A DNA stretch of 29,386 bases from a virus. The stretch is from positions 1 through 29,386 of the IMG/VR virus record IMGVR_UViG_3300021389_000106, one strand, 5' to 3'. The notes beneath the pieces are model-generated. The model was not told where the DNA came from. It did no database searches and saw only the letters and a list, made by a program, of their open reading frames with translations. Positions 14,301 to 23,976 of this stretch are shown here, one piece after another. A program made the translations under genes and the position numbers. The first letter of the stretch is position 1; each line of letters starts with the position of its first letter.

Positions 14301-14969
14301 ACGTTTGATGTTCCTGCATCTGGTGCATCTGTTGGTATTAATTCTGCTATTAATATTGGAAGAAGAGGAAAGAAAATTATTTTGCCCAGCACAGATATTA
14401 CTGAAACTGGAACATATTTAACTGAAGGACAAAAGACTTATGGTTACTTTAGAACTACTATAGTTGGAGATACTTCTGGAGTGGCTACTACAACTTTAGG
14501 ATTGCTTGAAAAAATTAATGGTAGTTATTACTTTAGTGCTGCAGAAGTAACTATAGATGAACTTAACATTAGAGGTTCTTTCTTAAGAGTGAAAAATTAT
14601 TCTGGTCCTGGAAATGGTGGAGTTGATCCTGATTTAACTTCAACCGTGGAAGATCCTGGGTTTGATGGATTTCCTTCCTCTTCTCTTGCAAGATTATCTG
14701 CAGTTAATATAGATACTGAACAAAGATCTCCAATCCCGGGAACAGGAACAATTGTAACTACATTATTCTCTCCAAATTCTGGAGCAGAGTTTAATCTTCA
14801 GTCTTACTTTGATTACAATAAAGATTATCTATCGTTCCCTCTAACAGATTTAGTTGATTCATTATATGTCTGTGTCTCATCTAAATCTTTTTATAATGGA
14901 TCTGATGGAACGGGAAGTTATGGAAAAAAAGGAGAGATATTGGCAAGTCTTACATGGGAGGAGCAGTGA
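11346..14969 (+). CDS. Giant virion structural protein, paralogue of the next gene
   Basis: 1207 residues. It begins with 'AKSIPVVIASDQSAIPVEEQ', a segment common in phage tail and baseplate proteins. Three blocks are shared with the following 1477-residue protein: 'FRYQPGRVSAATFGVK' (about residue 140), 'TMYKIEFSWYGAVGATFLAY' (about 720) with 'EARWVRVHHLRASNQLK' after it, and 'YGASYYIDGGDRGTV' (about 813). The 'LGIPRSEVALGIFADVNTYDV' region near residue 60 also has a counterpart. No enzyme motif is seen. The location in the late block fits a baseplate or tail-fiber-network protein; the exact T4 equivalent is unknown. Confidence 0.8.
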   Translation: MAAVNNNSSTVIVGRTAPVPAGQQVSAKSIPVVIASDQSAIPVEEQNKQQSEVALSLLGIPRSEVALGIFADVNTYDVNPTEWTSFPEQITSLEMYSPGTTTNQEKYTGLANQDWGLTHIPEEAGAMIEAPTDEYSILTSKRFFRYQPGRVSAATFGVKLNRAPYTITDNVVSGGPAVRNPAIKKYGIFDKFDGYYFENRNDAYGDNFTVVRRTQAIIRDNPLPFGSTSDKQDQDYAWVGIPLTETNASTYPNAAEVLKANKRYLQEVAVPVTGDAENDPEEYDKCRRDAGLVIEGIIHDLKYGGNATTVYNTLRFFNATDRDNIVLYLDNPATEVARYTAIRTAIADLFSGTSLSDLNGYSATSPGSNIPTEEGGSTAAVQSLLDILITALTGSGNYSSVPSPSGSVAGEMCIYRDGLVMTHAAAHDISLLKEKCYYDVKAVTDDGTNKWLKIKIPSNKDALQVGQSFYFNKNSNTASNITTTTGSLPDGSIWYVLSIKDVTVDANGIYQEIRLSKVPSNEEIYTSVGGGNDSNPWSTETDTAYTAEEFVITNSPGDISSDGFSLQTPVAFLLPDDVRKYSGVNYTDGSLNSNANGFVDGAFPYLYPPGASGDTANSKGYIDSTLDGSSGFTTLKKQFNYVNKRLYKNWVWFNVDPKYYKVYEYRVPRSRMSGEKLNGKITDIVYSDNVLDKKAGDPVEEPTTNEQLEFTSVWDLDPTKVTMYKIEFSWYGAVGATFLAYVPVSNGEARWVRVHHLRASNQLKVASLGNATLPITYMVYGGGSENRYGYLNADKISNTDSGYGSISEQLVKYGASYYIDGGDRGTVRLFSYSSETLKEIGGSKYLIESSNNSNLFDESGVNQEESPGTSYINAPALTIADTNGAPVLSDYYINAKVSTGNPNDQDVRVVYVSGNKLYLSKTLSATSGNISLIVDRPQSILGITCRTEINGVRNRVQIYPTRLATGLTSSSESLVVQLLKSPLFQTFDVPASGASVGINSAINIGRRGKKIILPSTDITETGTYLTEGQKTYGYFRTTIVGDTSGVATTTLGLLEKINGSYYFSAAEVTIDELNIRGSFLRVKNYSGPGNGGVDPDLTSTVEDPGFDGFPSSSLARLSAVNIDTEQRSPIPGTGTIVTTLFSPNSGAEFNLQSYFDYNKDYLSFPLTDLVDSLYVCVSSKSFYNGSDGTGSYGKKGEILASLTWEEQ

Positions 14970-14972
14970 TAC

Positions 14973-17900
14973 ATGTCAAAGAAAATAAAAATTGGTAATG
15001 ATAAACAACCAGCACCTTTGGTTGAAAGAAATGTGCCGCTATACAATTTACAAACATCGCAACCTTTAACTGATGAAGGTGGAACACCTTTGGTATCTGT
15101 TGAAGATACTTTTTTGACATCAGAATCTTCATCAAATAAAGCAACTTCTATTGTATATACTTCGGATAAAAAAACTAACAGTCAAAAAAATGTAAGGTTA
15201 TCTGGAAAAAGATTTAAAGCAAATGGCAATATTATTACAGTCGAATCTGGAGATGGGTTGTTTAAAGATGAAAACAAATACAGAATATCTTTTTCAAGTC
15301 TAAATGTAATTAATAATGATTTAACAGATGATACGGTTACAAATGAGAAAACTAATTCTACTGGCACAATAACTTCTTTTAATATTAATACATCTACATA
15401 TAAAACTGGAGTAATAATATTATCAGATTACTCAGATACTAATATATTTCCAGGACAAATACTTAAAAGTTCTAATGATCTGGATGAATTAACTATTGTT
15501 AAAATTGAGTTTATTGGAAAAAAGGGGGAGTTAGAAAATGGAAGTCGATTATTACTACCAACAGGGATTGGAAATTCTCAAGCAGTCTATGAAACTAGAG
15601 TTGTAACTTCTATTAATACTAACAATGAATGTAGTTTAGATTTAAATGTTACTTCAAATAAAGATCTATTTGGCGAATTAATAAAACTTACTCCTGTTGA
15701 AACAAATCCAATCTTAAAAGTAGAAGAAAGTTTTGCAGCATTCAGTGAAGTTAGCACTACTATACTTGGATATCCAAAAGCAGAAGAGCAATTGGGATTG
15801 TTTTCTAATGTTTCTACTTATGGATTAGATGATGATGAATTTATTTCTTATAGAAATAACAGTCCATATACGTATGAAGTATGGGAAACAAGAAAAAATA
15901 AAACTTATGGAAAACATTATACTTCTAGGGTTAGAGAAGTAAAAGAAGAATCAGCAATATCTATTGAATCATATAGAACACCATATACATTTCCTTATGG
16001 TCCTGAAAGTGAATCTTATAATTCTGAAAGTTATAAAAAATTTAATATCTTTTTGAAAATTGGTATGTTATTATATGATACCTATAAAGAAACTGATCCA
16101 GAGTATTCAAAAAACTTTTTACCGTATAAAAGAAATTATTTTGTTTTAGAAACACTTAACGTACCTGATCCTCTGCCGGATAATATCAAATTTTTTATCG
16201 GTGAAGAAATTGAAAGAACTGATACTAATCAAGTTTTAGGTGAGGTAGTTTCTTATAATTTAAGAGACGATATTTTAGAAATAGATAATGAAGTTACTGA
16301 TATTAAAGGTAATGATAATTATGTAGAGATCAGAGGAAAAACTACAGGAACTACTGCTCAGGTTAAAAATTTTTTGGGGATGGATGGAGAAAAAGTTTTC
16401 TCTGCATTACTATCTCCGGTTAATTCATACTATGAAAATGAAGATGATTTATTTTCTCAAATTGATACTTGGACTGAAGTTTGGAGAAGAATACCAACAG
16501 AATCTTTTTTAAGACCAGACAATTTTCCTTTAACAAGAGAAGTAATTAATACATTTTCTTTAATACAAAAATATCTTATTCAATCTGGAGTAATACTAGA
16601 AGGGCAAACTGCATATTCAAATTCTGAACCAGGATACTCTACTTATAGACCAACTCGTGTATACTTAGAGTCCAGAAAAGCTTTTAGATATCAACCAGGA
16701 AGAATCAGTGGATATACTTTTGGTGTTAGAGCATCAAATGATAAAACAGATAATAATAGTACTATTGAGTGGGGAATTGGAAATAACACAGATGATTTAG
16801 TTTTTCAAATTCGTGGATCTAACTTTAGTATTGTAAGAAGAAGTGTTGTCCCATTATCAGAATCAATATTAGAAGCAAATTTTTTAGATCCAGAAGATCA
16901 GGTTACGATAACTAAAGACACACAAAACAATACTGCATATAATGGACTTGAAAATAAACAGGTATATGAAACTGTAATAACACGAGATAAATGGAATGGT
17001 GATAAATTAAATGGCAATGGACCTAGTGGATGGAACTGGTCTGCAGAACAAGTGACAATGTATAAAATTGAATTTGGATGGTATGGTGCTATAGGTATTC
17101 AATTTTATGCTTATGTGCCAGTTAATAATGGAAAAGCTAGATGGGTTAAACTGCATAGATTGCTTATTGAAAATCAATTAAAGCAACCATGCATGGGAGA
17201 TCCATACTACAAATTTAAATATTCACTTATAGTTGATAATCATATCAATACAACTATTCCACAATACTTATATAAGTATGGAACAAGTTGTTATATTGAT
17301 GGCGGAGATGAAGGAACAGTTACTGTAAATTCTGCAACTTCTAATTTAAAAACAACTCCTCAAGTAACAGAAAGTGGTCCTTTATTATCTACTTCTCTTG
17401 TAGGAATACAACCAAAAACAACAATTTCAAATTCAACTGGAAAATTAATAAAAAATAAACAACAAATATTTCCTAAAGAACTATCTGTTAATTGTGATGG
17501 ACTAACAGAAATTGCTATTGTCAAATGCAAATCTTGTCCAGAATTTGGGCATACATATCAACCAAATTTAAATGCAGGATATAATGGTATAGAAAGAGTA
17601 TTTGAAATAGTAGATGCATCTAGAGATAAACTAAGATTAAAAATATTAGAAAAAAATTCTACAGGATCGGGAAATACTTTAACATTAGATAACGTTGACA
17701 ATTTAAGAATTGGTGACGTAGTAGATCCTGCAAATATAGTATCTGACATTCCCGCAAATACTATAATTACTGACATTAATGGCAATGATATTACATTAAA
17801 TAATAGTTTGACAGGTTCTATTAATGAGGTGCTACAGTATCAACCAGTATTTTTAAACTCTAAAGATTTATATGCCAAGGTGATTGCTACCAGAGTTTAT

Positions 17901-19406
17901 CTTACTTACATAAAAGAAATGGAAACTAGTAGTGGTGTAATAAGTATTATAGGTCTAGAAGATAGATATACTACTGCAAAATTAGGAACGATTTCTCCTG
18001 ATTATGATGACACAAAAAATGTAGCAGAACTTCTTGTTGATAGAGAACTTCCCCAGTATTATTCTGTTGGATCGGGGCGTTCATTGCAAATACTTGAAAA
18101 TCCTTCTGAATTTTCTGGTAGATTATCTCAGTATAATGCTCTTGCAGCTTCCTCTATATCTGTGAGTGGTAGTAAAAATAGTTTGAACTTTTTATTTAAT
18201 GCTACTACTGATAGTGGATCGTATTCTTCGGGTCAACTTGCTGATTTTAGAATAGGTATAACTTCTTTAAAACCTGAATATGATGGTACAAATATTACTT
18301 GGAAAGATAACCAAAATAATAGTGTGCAATTTACTGATTCATATAAATTATATGCTGAACTTTTTAATGAAGGTATTAATAGAAATATTGATGGGTATGA
18401 AAATGGAGAAAGTAATATAGGAAGAGTAAGACCTTTTACTATTGATTATAGAATACCAAGACCTCCAGGATCAAATACTGGAATTTGTGCATTTGCTAAT
18501 ATTGAAATTGAAAATGCAATTTTTCAATCGGTAACACAAGTGCAAGGTAGTACTAAATTTAGTGACCCATCTAATATTCAACAAACATTTATAGATGCTG
18601 GTTATACTTATGATGCAAATTCTTATTATTTAATATCAGATACATTTAATGCGATCACATTCAATCCAGAAAATGCTGAAGTAGGATTTGATTCTAATGA
18701 TATTACTCAAATAGAAACATCACCAAGTGTTGGATCTGGTGTTAGATTTGCAAGTAATGTAATTCAATATGAAGATAGTCCAGGTAATTTTAAAAACATA
18801 ATTAAATTATCTAATCATCTACCTGGACAATCGCAATCAGATGAGACTTCTTTAGTTATTTGGTTTGTTCCTATTAAATTGACATCATATAGAAAAAGTA
18901 TTAGCAAATCATTTAACTTTAATCCATACCCACTATACTTCTTTATTGAAATGAAAGATGGATCATCAATAAATGGTGCAACAATTAAAGAAGTGACACA
19001 GGTAACCAATACTTACAATCCAAAGTGGTTTGTATCTAAGGAATTGGGTGATAGTCAAATGACGAGTTCTAATTTATCAATTCAGGTTGGTCCTGTGGGA
19101 GACTTAAAAACAACAACAGGAACTCTTACACAAATTCCTCCAAACTTTAGTTCTGATAATCGTTTGTCATCTGCTTTAATTGATGTTCAAAACCAATCAC
19201 AACTAAGACCATATGAAGTAATTGATAAATTTTATGTTGGACAGGATACTAAATTAATATCTTTATCAAATATATTTGATTTTGAAAAAGAAACAATTAC
19301 TCCCGACTTACTAAATACTACAGCGTACTTTTTCTTGGCAACTTCTAGAGAACCTGGAAATACAACGGATGTTCAAGCTACGTTAACTTACATAGAGCAG
19401 CAATAA
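14973..19406 (+). CDS. Giant virion structural protein, paralogue of the previous gene
   Basis: 1477 residues, the largest in the window. GGAGG lies about 12 bases before the ATG and only 3 bases separate it from the previous stop. Shared blocks with the preceding protein: 'LGYPKAEEQLGLFSNVSTYG' (about residue 265), 'FRYQPGRISGYTFGVRAS' (about 566), 'TMYKIEFGWYGAIGIQFYAY' (about 693) and 'YGTSCYIDGGDEGTVTV' (about 767). It has an extra N-terminal domain of about 200 residues (MSKKIKIGNDKQPAPLVER...) and a long unique C-terminal half. It is poorer in GC than its neighbour. Likely a baseplate or tail component that arose by tandem duplication and divergence. Confidence 0.8.
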   Translation: MSKKIKIGNDKQPAPLVERNVPLYNLQTSQPLTDEGGTPLVSVEDTFLTSESSSNKATSIVYTSDKKTNSQKNVRLSGKRFKANGNIITVESGDGLFKDENKYRISFSSLNVINNDLTDDTVTNEKTNSTGTITSFNINTSTYKTGVIILSDYSDTNIFPGQILKSSNDLDELTIVKIEFIGKKGELENGSRLLLPTGIGNSQAVYETRVVTSINTNNECSLDLNVTSNKDLFGELIKLTPVETNPILKVEESFAAFSEVSTTILGYPKAEEQLGLFSNVSTYGLDDDEFISYRNNSPYTYEVWETRKNKTYGKHYTSRVREVKEESAISIESYRTPYTFPYGPESESYNSESYKKFNIFLKIGMLLYDTYKETDPEYSKNFLPYKRNYFVLETLNVPDPLPDNIKFFIGEEIERTDTNQVLGEVVSYNLRDDILEIDNEVTDIKGNDNYVEIRGKTTGTTAQVKNFLGMDGEKVFSALLSPVNSYYENEDDLFSQIDTWTEVWRRIPTESFLRPDNFPLTREVINTFSLIQKYLIQSGVILEGQTAYSNSEPGYSTYRPTRVYLESRKAFRYQPGRISGYTFGVRASNDKTDNNSTIEWGIGNNTDDLVFQIRGSNFSIVRRSVVPLSESILEANFLDPEDQVTITKDTQNNTAYNGLENKQVYETVITRDKWNGDKLNGNGPSGWNWSAEQVTMYKIEFGWYGAIGIQFYAYVPVNNGKARWVKLHRLLIENQLKQPCMGDPYYKFKYSLIVDNHINTTIPQYLYKYGTSCYIDGGDEGTVTVNSATSNLKTTPQVTESGPLLSTSLVGIQPKTTISNSTGKLIKNKQQIFPKELSVNCDGLTEIAIVKCKSCPEFGHTYQPNLNAGYNGIERVFEIVDASRDKLRLKILEKNSTGSGNTLTLDNVDNLRIGDVVDPANIVSDIPANTIITDINGNDITLNNSLTGSINEVLQYQPVFLNSKDLYAKVIATRVYLTYIKEMETSSGVISIIGLEDRYTTAKLGTISPDYDDTKNVAELLVDRELPQYYSVGSGRSLQILENPSEFSGRLSQYNALAASSISVSGSKNSLNFLFNATTDSGSYSSGQLADFRIGITSLKPEYDGTNITWKDNQNNSVQFTDSYKLYAELFNEGINRNIDGYENGESNIGRVRPFTIDYRIPRPPGSNTGICAFANIEIENAIFQSVTQVQGSTKFSDPSNIQQTFIDAGYTYDANSYYLISDTFNAITFNPENAEVGFDSNDITQIETSPSVGSGVRFASNVIQYEDSPGNFKNIIKLSNHLPGQSQSDETSLVIWFVPIKLTSYRKSISKSFNFNPYPLYFFIEMKDGSSINGATIKEVTQVTNTYNPKWFVSKELGDSQMTSSNLSIQVGPVGDLKTTTGTLTQIPPNFSSDNRLSSALIDVQNQSQLRPYEVIDKFYVGQDTKLISLSNIFDFEKETITPDLLNTTAYFFLATSREPGNTTDVQATLTYIEQQ

Positions 19407-19411
19407 AAAAT

Positions 19412-22400
19412 ATGTCTATTAAAAATAGTAGGATATTTGGTTTATCTGTTTCTCTTTCTTTAGCTGATATTCCAGATACAAAACTTGCTTTAAAAAATCT
19501 TGAATTAGAAAAAAATGATTTAGAAGTAATTAGGGGGATTAGTGCAAGCGGAGTTGATAAAAATGATCTTCAAACTTTATCTAATATATCTGTCCCTATT
19601 TGGCAATCTTTTGATAGATATATAAATGATGTATTAACTTATAGATCAACACTATCATTATCAGGTGGAAGTGATTTTCAACTTAGAGGTAACTTAAAAA
19701 CTGCTGGTGGTATTTCTGCTACAGCATTTAGGTATCCTGTTCTTGATCTTACTCCGGTTACTTTAAATCCAAGTAATAACCCTGTTTTAAAATGGGGAGA
19801 TATATCTACCTCACGAGTTAGTTCTTGGAGTACTTTTGGTAGCACTATTTTATATGGTGCAGACGTAGAAATTGGCGGAACATTAAGTGTTGGTAAAATT
19901 AAAACAAGAACAGTAGCAAAACCAAAAAAATTTAATGCAGAAACTGCTACTCATAAAATAAAAATTGAGGTAGACGGTGCTACGAAATACATTTATGCTA
20001 TGAAAGGAATACCTTTGAGATTTAAAGGGTATTTTAGGAACTTTGATGCAATAGTAGATTTTGTTAATCCAACATTTGGTGTAGATACAGTTAGTTGGAG
20101 AATTGATAGAACAGATGGATTGGGAACTGAAGATTTTACAGATTTTACAGGAGAAAATGGTTCTTCTAATAGATCTAGATTGGAATATCAATCTCCTTTT
20201 GCAGCAGAAAGATTTATTGAAATATATTTTCCTCCTATTGGAATTAAAAATTTAAATTTAAATAATATAAACATAAAAGAAATACCAAAAGTCGTATTAA
20301 ATAATTTAGATTCATTATTTCTCTCTGGTAATGGTTTAGTTGATTTTCCTGATGTTAATTTTATTGCACCGAATCTAGAAACATTAGATATATCTAATAA
20401 TGATTTTTTTAATGCTAGTATAAAAGCAGAAAGAAAATTAAACAATTTTATAACTGCTAAATTGCCATCGTCAACACTAAGATCTTTAAATATTATAGGT
20501 TGTTTTTTTGGTGGAATAGAACAAGGTATATTTGTTCCTTTCCAGGAGTTAAGAACTTTGCAACTTAGTGCATCACGGGGTAAATATTTTTATCCAGATA
20601 GTTCTAATACAGCAGGAGAGTTGCCATTATTTTATGGTGGTAGTGGAAATACTGATCATAAACTATCAACATTAAATGCTAGTGGTAATAATTTTCAGGA
20701 TTTAGGAACTACTGATCTAACTACAACTCCTCACAGAGTAAATGTAGAAAATTTATATTCTTTAGTAAATTTAGATTTAAATAGTAATCCTAATTTAACT
20801 GGAACTTGCAACATTTCAAGTCCGGATATTAAATCAATCAATATTGGAAGAACTAAATTGCAATGTCCAAGAACTTTACAAAATGCGGTAAATTTAGAAA
20901 AATTTTCTGCAGTATTAAATTCAAATTTTGGTTCTTTATTTTCTGGTAGTTCGGAGGCAACATATGCATTCTCTGGATGTAATAAATTAACTTCCCTTGA
21001 TTTGGAAAGATCATCTGTCTCTGGATATATTCCTCTCTTTAATAATGCAAATTTGAGTAGTATTGATTTAAGAGGATGTAATAATTTAATTGCAGGAAGA
21101 CCAGGAGAAAGTGGTACTGCAAAATGTTTGTATAATAGAACTTTTGAAAATTCTCCAAATGTATCTTTCTTTCGTTTGTCGGTGAATAATGCAAATTTTG
21201 CTGGTGAAATAGAACCGAATACATTTCTGCCATTACAAAATAGTTTAACTTATCTTACTATTTCTGCCAGTGGAAGATTTACAGGAGATTTTCCTAACTT
21301 AGAATCTCTTACTAAATTAATACAAATTAATAGTTCTAGTCAAAATTGGGGACAAAGTTCTTCTGTTTCATTACCATCTTTTGCTTCTGCTTCTTTAATA
21401 GAAGAAATACGTCTTGCTAATAATTCTTTTACAGGAAGTATATCTTATTCTAATAAGACATCGTTAAATTATTTAAATGTGTCTAATAATAAATTACAAT
21501 CAATAAGTAATACATTCAATCTTCCAAAATTAAAATCATTTTTTGCTTCTAACAATGAATTTTTTGGACCTTTGCCGAACTTATATAATTCTTGTCCTAT
21601 TGTTGAAAAAGTATCATTAAATGATAATCAATTTACTGATTATTCTAGAGGAAATGGTTTGCAAAGTTTAGAAAGGATTAAAGTTCTTGATCTAGCTTCA
21701 AATGCATTAACCTCTGAATCAATTGATAATATATTGTTTGATTTGTATGATAATTATATAAATTTCCCAAGAAGTAATGTTGTTGTTAATTTAAGTGGAG
21801 GACTCCAAGGTTCTCCTAGTGGATATCCAAAGATTCCTGGTATTGTTAATGGATTAGAGAATATATCACAACCATCTATATCTGGTGGAGATGTTACTTC
21901 TGTTGGAAACGATATAAAAAATTTAGATACTTCTGGACTTTCTCCAATAGAAAAAACATATTCAAATATTATTTTTAATACTGATAATTCTGGAAATGGT
22001 TTTATTGGAACAATAAATGTTAGTGCTGATATTACAAATGGTGTAATAACATCTATAGGAACTCCAACTGTAAGTGACACTACTAAAAATTATACAGGTG
22101 GAAATATTACAGATCCAAACGGAAATGCTGTAGTTAATATAACTGTTGATGGAAATAATTCTGTCACTAATGCTACATTAGTTACTCCTGGATCTGGTTA
22201 TTCTCTAGGAGATAATATTGTAATTCCTCAATCATATCAAGACGGTGAAGGTAATACTATTAATGTAACTATAACTGTTCCTGTTACTGGAGTTAAAGAA
22301 AAGTATTATAACTCTGCATCTTATAGTGTTCAGATAAATAGTGGAGAATCTGGTTATGCTGTAACTGATACTCTTTCTACTCCAAATATTATAGAATTTG

Positions 22401-22546
22401 AAAATGCTAATGGAGATACCGTTAGAGGATCTCTTGAATTAACTGTAAGTAGTATTACTGATCGTTTGAATACTGCTGTTTTTGTCGGCATTACTGCAGC
22501 AGAATTTTTGAGAACTAAAGGTTGGATAATAAAGGTAAATAACTAA
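19412..22546 (+). CDS. Leucine-rich-repeat virion protein
   Basis: 1044 residues. The N-terminal 'FGLSVSLSLADIPDTKLALK' matches the start of the PA14 protein on the other strand and probably anchors it to the tail. About residues 275-770 are irregular leucine-rich repeats of the plant/bacterial LxxLxLxxNxFxGxIP type: 'IKNLNLNNINIKEIP', 'LETLDISNNDF', 'LVNLDLNSNPNLTG', 'LTSLDLERSSVSGYIP', 'IEEIRLANNSFTGSI', 'IKVLDLASNALTSE'. LRRs are protein- or glycan-binding arcs, so a host-recognition role is plausible. The C-terminal 200 residues include 'VTPGSGYSLGDNIVIP', a motif repeated in other phage structural proteins. No signal peptide, as expected for a virion part. Confidence 0.8.
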   Translation: MSIKNSRIFGLSVSLSLADIPDTKLALKNLELEKNDLEVIRGISASGVDKNDLQTLSNISVPIWQSFDRYINDVLTYRSTLSLSGGSDFQLRGNLKTAGGISATAFRYPVLDLTPVTLNPSNNPVLKWGDISTSRVSSWSTFGSTILYGADVEIGGTLSVGKIKTRTVAKPKKFNAETATHKIKIEVDGATKYIYAMKGIPLRFKGYFRNFDAIVDFVNPTFGVDTVSWRIDRTDGLGTEDFTDFTGENGSSNRSRLEYQSPFAAERFIEIYFPPIGIKNLNLNNINIKEIPKVVLNNLDSLFLSGNGLVDFPDVNFIAPNLETLDISNNDFFNASIKAERKLNNFITAKLPSSTLRSLNIIGCFFGGIEQGIFVPFQELRTLQLSASRGKYFYPDSSNTAGELPLFYGGSGNTDHKLSTLNASGNNFQDLGTTDLTTTPHRVNVENLYSLVNLDLNSNPNLTGTCNISSPDIKSINIGRTKLQCPRTLQNAVNLEKFSAVLNSNFGSLFSGSSEATYAFSGCNKLTSLDLERSSVSGYIPLFNNANLSSIDLRGCNNLIAGRPGESGTAKCLYNRTFENSPNVSFFRLSVNNANFAGEIEPNTFLPLQNSLTYLTISASGRFTGDFPNLESLTKLIQINSSSQNWGQSSSVSLPSFASASLIEEIRLANNSFTGSISYSNKTSLNYLNVSNNKLQSISNTFNLPKLKSFFASNNEFFGPLPNLYNSCPIVEKVSLNDNQFTDYSRGNGLQSLERIKVLDLASNALTSESIDNILFDLYDNYINFPRSNVVVNLSGGLQGSPSGYPKIPGIVNGLENISQPSISGGDVTSVGNDIKNLDTSGLSPIEKTYSNIIFNTDNSGNGFIGTINVSADITNGVITSIGTPTVSDTTKNYTGGNITDPNGNAVVNITVDGNNSVTNATLVTPGSGYSLGDNIVIPQSYQDGEGNTINVTITVPVTGVKEKYYNSASYSVQINSGESGYAVTDTLSTPNIIEFENANGDTVRGSLELTVSSITDRLNTAVFVGITAAEFLRTKGWIIKVNN

Positions 22547-23976
22547 TGTCAATATCTGCAAATCAAGGATACGTCAGAAGTTTTAATCTTTCTGAAACTT
22601 TTGATGAATTTTTAAGTTTAAATAATTTAGCTGGTGGAAGTATATCAGAAGACTTGCAGGTGTTTTCTAACAACACAAAGAATGTTAGTACAATAGTATA
22701 TAAACCAGGTGTTAATAATTTTAGTAGACAAGAAACAGGTGTAGCAGGATCGGAAACATCATTATTTGAATTTGACTTGCTATCAATTTATGGTAATGGC
22801 GATCCAGTAAAGATAAGAGCAGCAAGAACTATCTCTACGATGTCTTATCTTGCTGCTACATCTACTGAACCTGAAAGTTTAAGTATTATTCTTAATGAAA
22901 ATCATGGACTTACCAGTAGTGCAGAAGGAAAAACAATAAAACTTTATGATACATTTTTCACAAATGAATCTGGCATTCCAGGAAGTGAATTTTTTAATAA
23001 CAAAAATTTTATAATAAAAGAAGTTAATAACACAACAGGAATAATTGTTACTGATATTAAATGGTCAACATTATTTGAAGGTGATCCGGGAACATTTGAT
23101 TCAACAAATAGATATCCTTATGTAACATGTAATTTATTTCCACTACCAACTTACATAATACCTGATACAACTCCTCTTGTGTCATCTCAATTTTCATATG
23201 ACGAAACTTATAGAGTTGTTTTAACTAATGGAATAAACAACTTTAAAATTGCTTCTTCATATAGCAGACAAGAATTAGTAAAACCTTTTGCTATTGAATC
23301 TCCATTTCAAAGTAGTGATAATATAGACATACCTATAATTTTTGAAAGGAATAATGAAGTTACTAATGAAAATTTATTAAATTTAATTTTTCCAGAATTT
23401 GTTGATGAAACTACGAACACGAGCAATGATAATGATCCAATTTATAATAATGGGGTATTGAGTAATACTATCAATGAAAATTTTAGTAGTTTAGAATTAA
23501 GTTTAGATGCATCTAACTACTTTAGATTAAAAAAGTATGCAAGATCTAATAATAATATTTTTGAAGTAAATCCAATAAAATTAGAAGGATCATTGAAATC
23601 TTTTGATCCAGATAATTTTAATAATGGAACTGCAGATATATTTACAACGACTAGTCCCGGAGTTTTTATTATAAATCCAAGTTCTACAAGGACTAACATA
23701 GAAAAACTTAGATCTTTTTCTGATAACACATCACCATGGGAACTCAATAGTGGAACTAGCACATTAGAATATTCTGCTGCAGCAATATCAAATCCTGCTA
23801 ATCAAGAAATGAGTATAGGTAATATGATTCTCAAAGGAAATCCTATATCAGTAAATAACATTCAGGGTATACAAACCGAATCTGGTACTGTATTACCATC
23901 GCAAAAATTTACACATAAACTTCCTGTAATTATCAATGGAGAAGAATATAATTTGTTGTTAAGTTCAACTCCCTAG
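22546..23976 (+). CDS. Virion structural protein (476 residues)
   Basis: The ATG overlaps the previous stop by one base (TAATG), so it is translated with the LRR gene. The N-terminus 'VRSFNLSETFDEFLSLNNL' resembles the shared anchor motif of the LRR and PA14 proteins (RSLNLADLPDKKETLNNL). The remainder is Asn/Ser/Thr-rich beta-type sequence without recognised domains. The last 12 bases overlap the end of the PA14 gene on the opposite strand. It probably belongs to the same tail or adsorption assembly. Confidence 0.75.
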   Translation: MSISANQGYVRSFNLSETFDEFLSLNNLAGGSISEDLQVFSNNTKNVSTIVYKPGVNNFSRQETGVAGSETSLFEFDLLSIYGNGDPVKIRAARTISTMSYLAATSTEPESLSIILNENHGLTSSAEGKTIKLYDTFFTNESGIPGSEFFNNKNFIIKEVNNTTGIIVTDIKWSTLFEGDPGTFDSTNRYPYVTCNLFPLPTYIIPDTTPLVSSQFSYDETYRVVLTNGINNFKIASSYSRQELVKPFAIESPFQSSDNIDIPIIFERNNEVTNENLLNLIFPEFVDETTNTSNDNDPIYNNGVLSNTINENFSSLELSLDASNYFRLKKYARSNNNIFEVNPIKLEGSLKSFDPDNFNNGTADIFTTTSPGVFIINPSSTRTNIEKLRSFSDNTSPWELNSGTSTLEYSAAAISNPANQEMSIGNMILKGNPISVNNIQGIQTESGTVLPSQKFTHKLPVIINGEEYNLLLSSTP

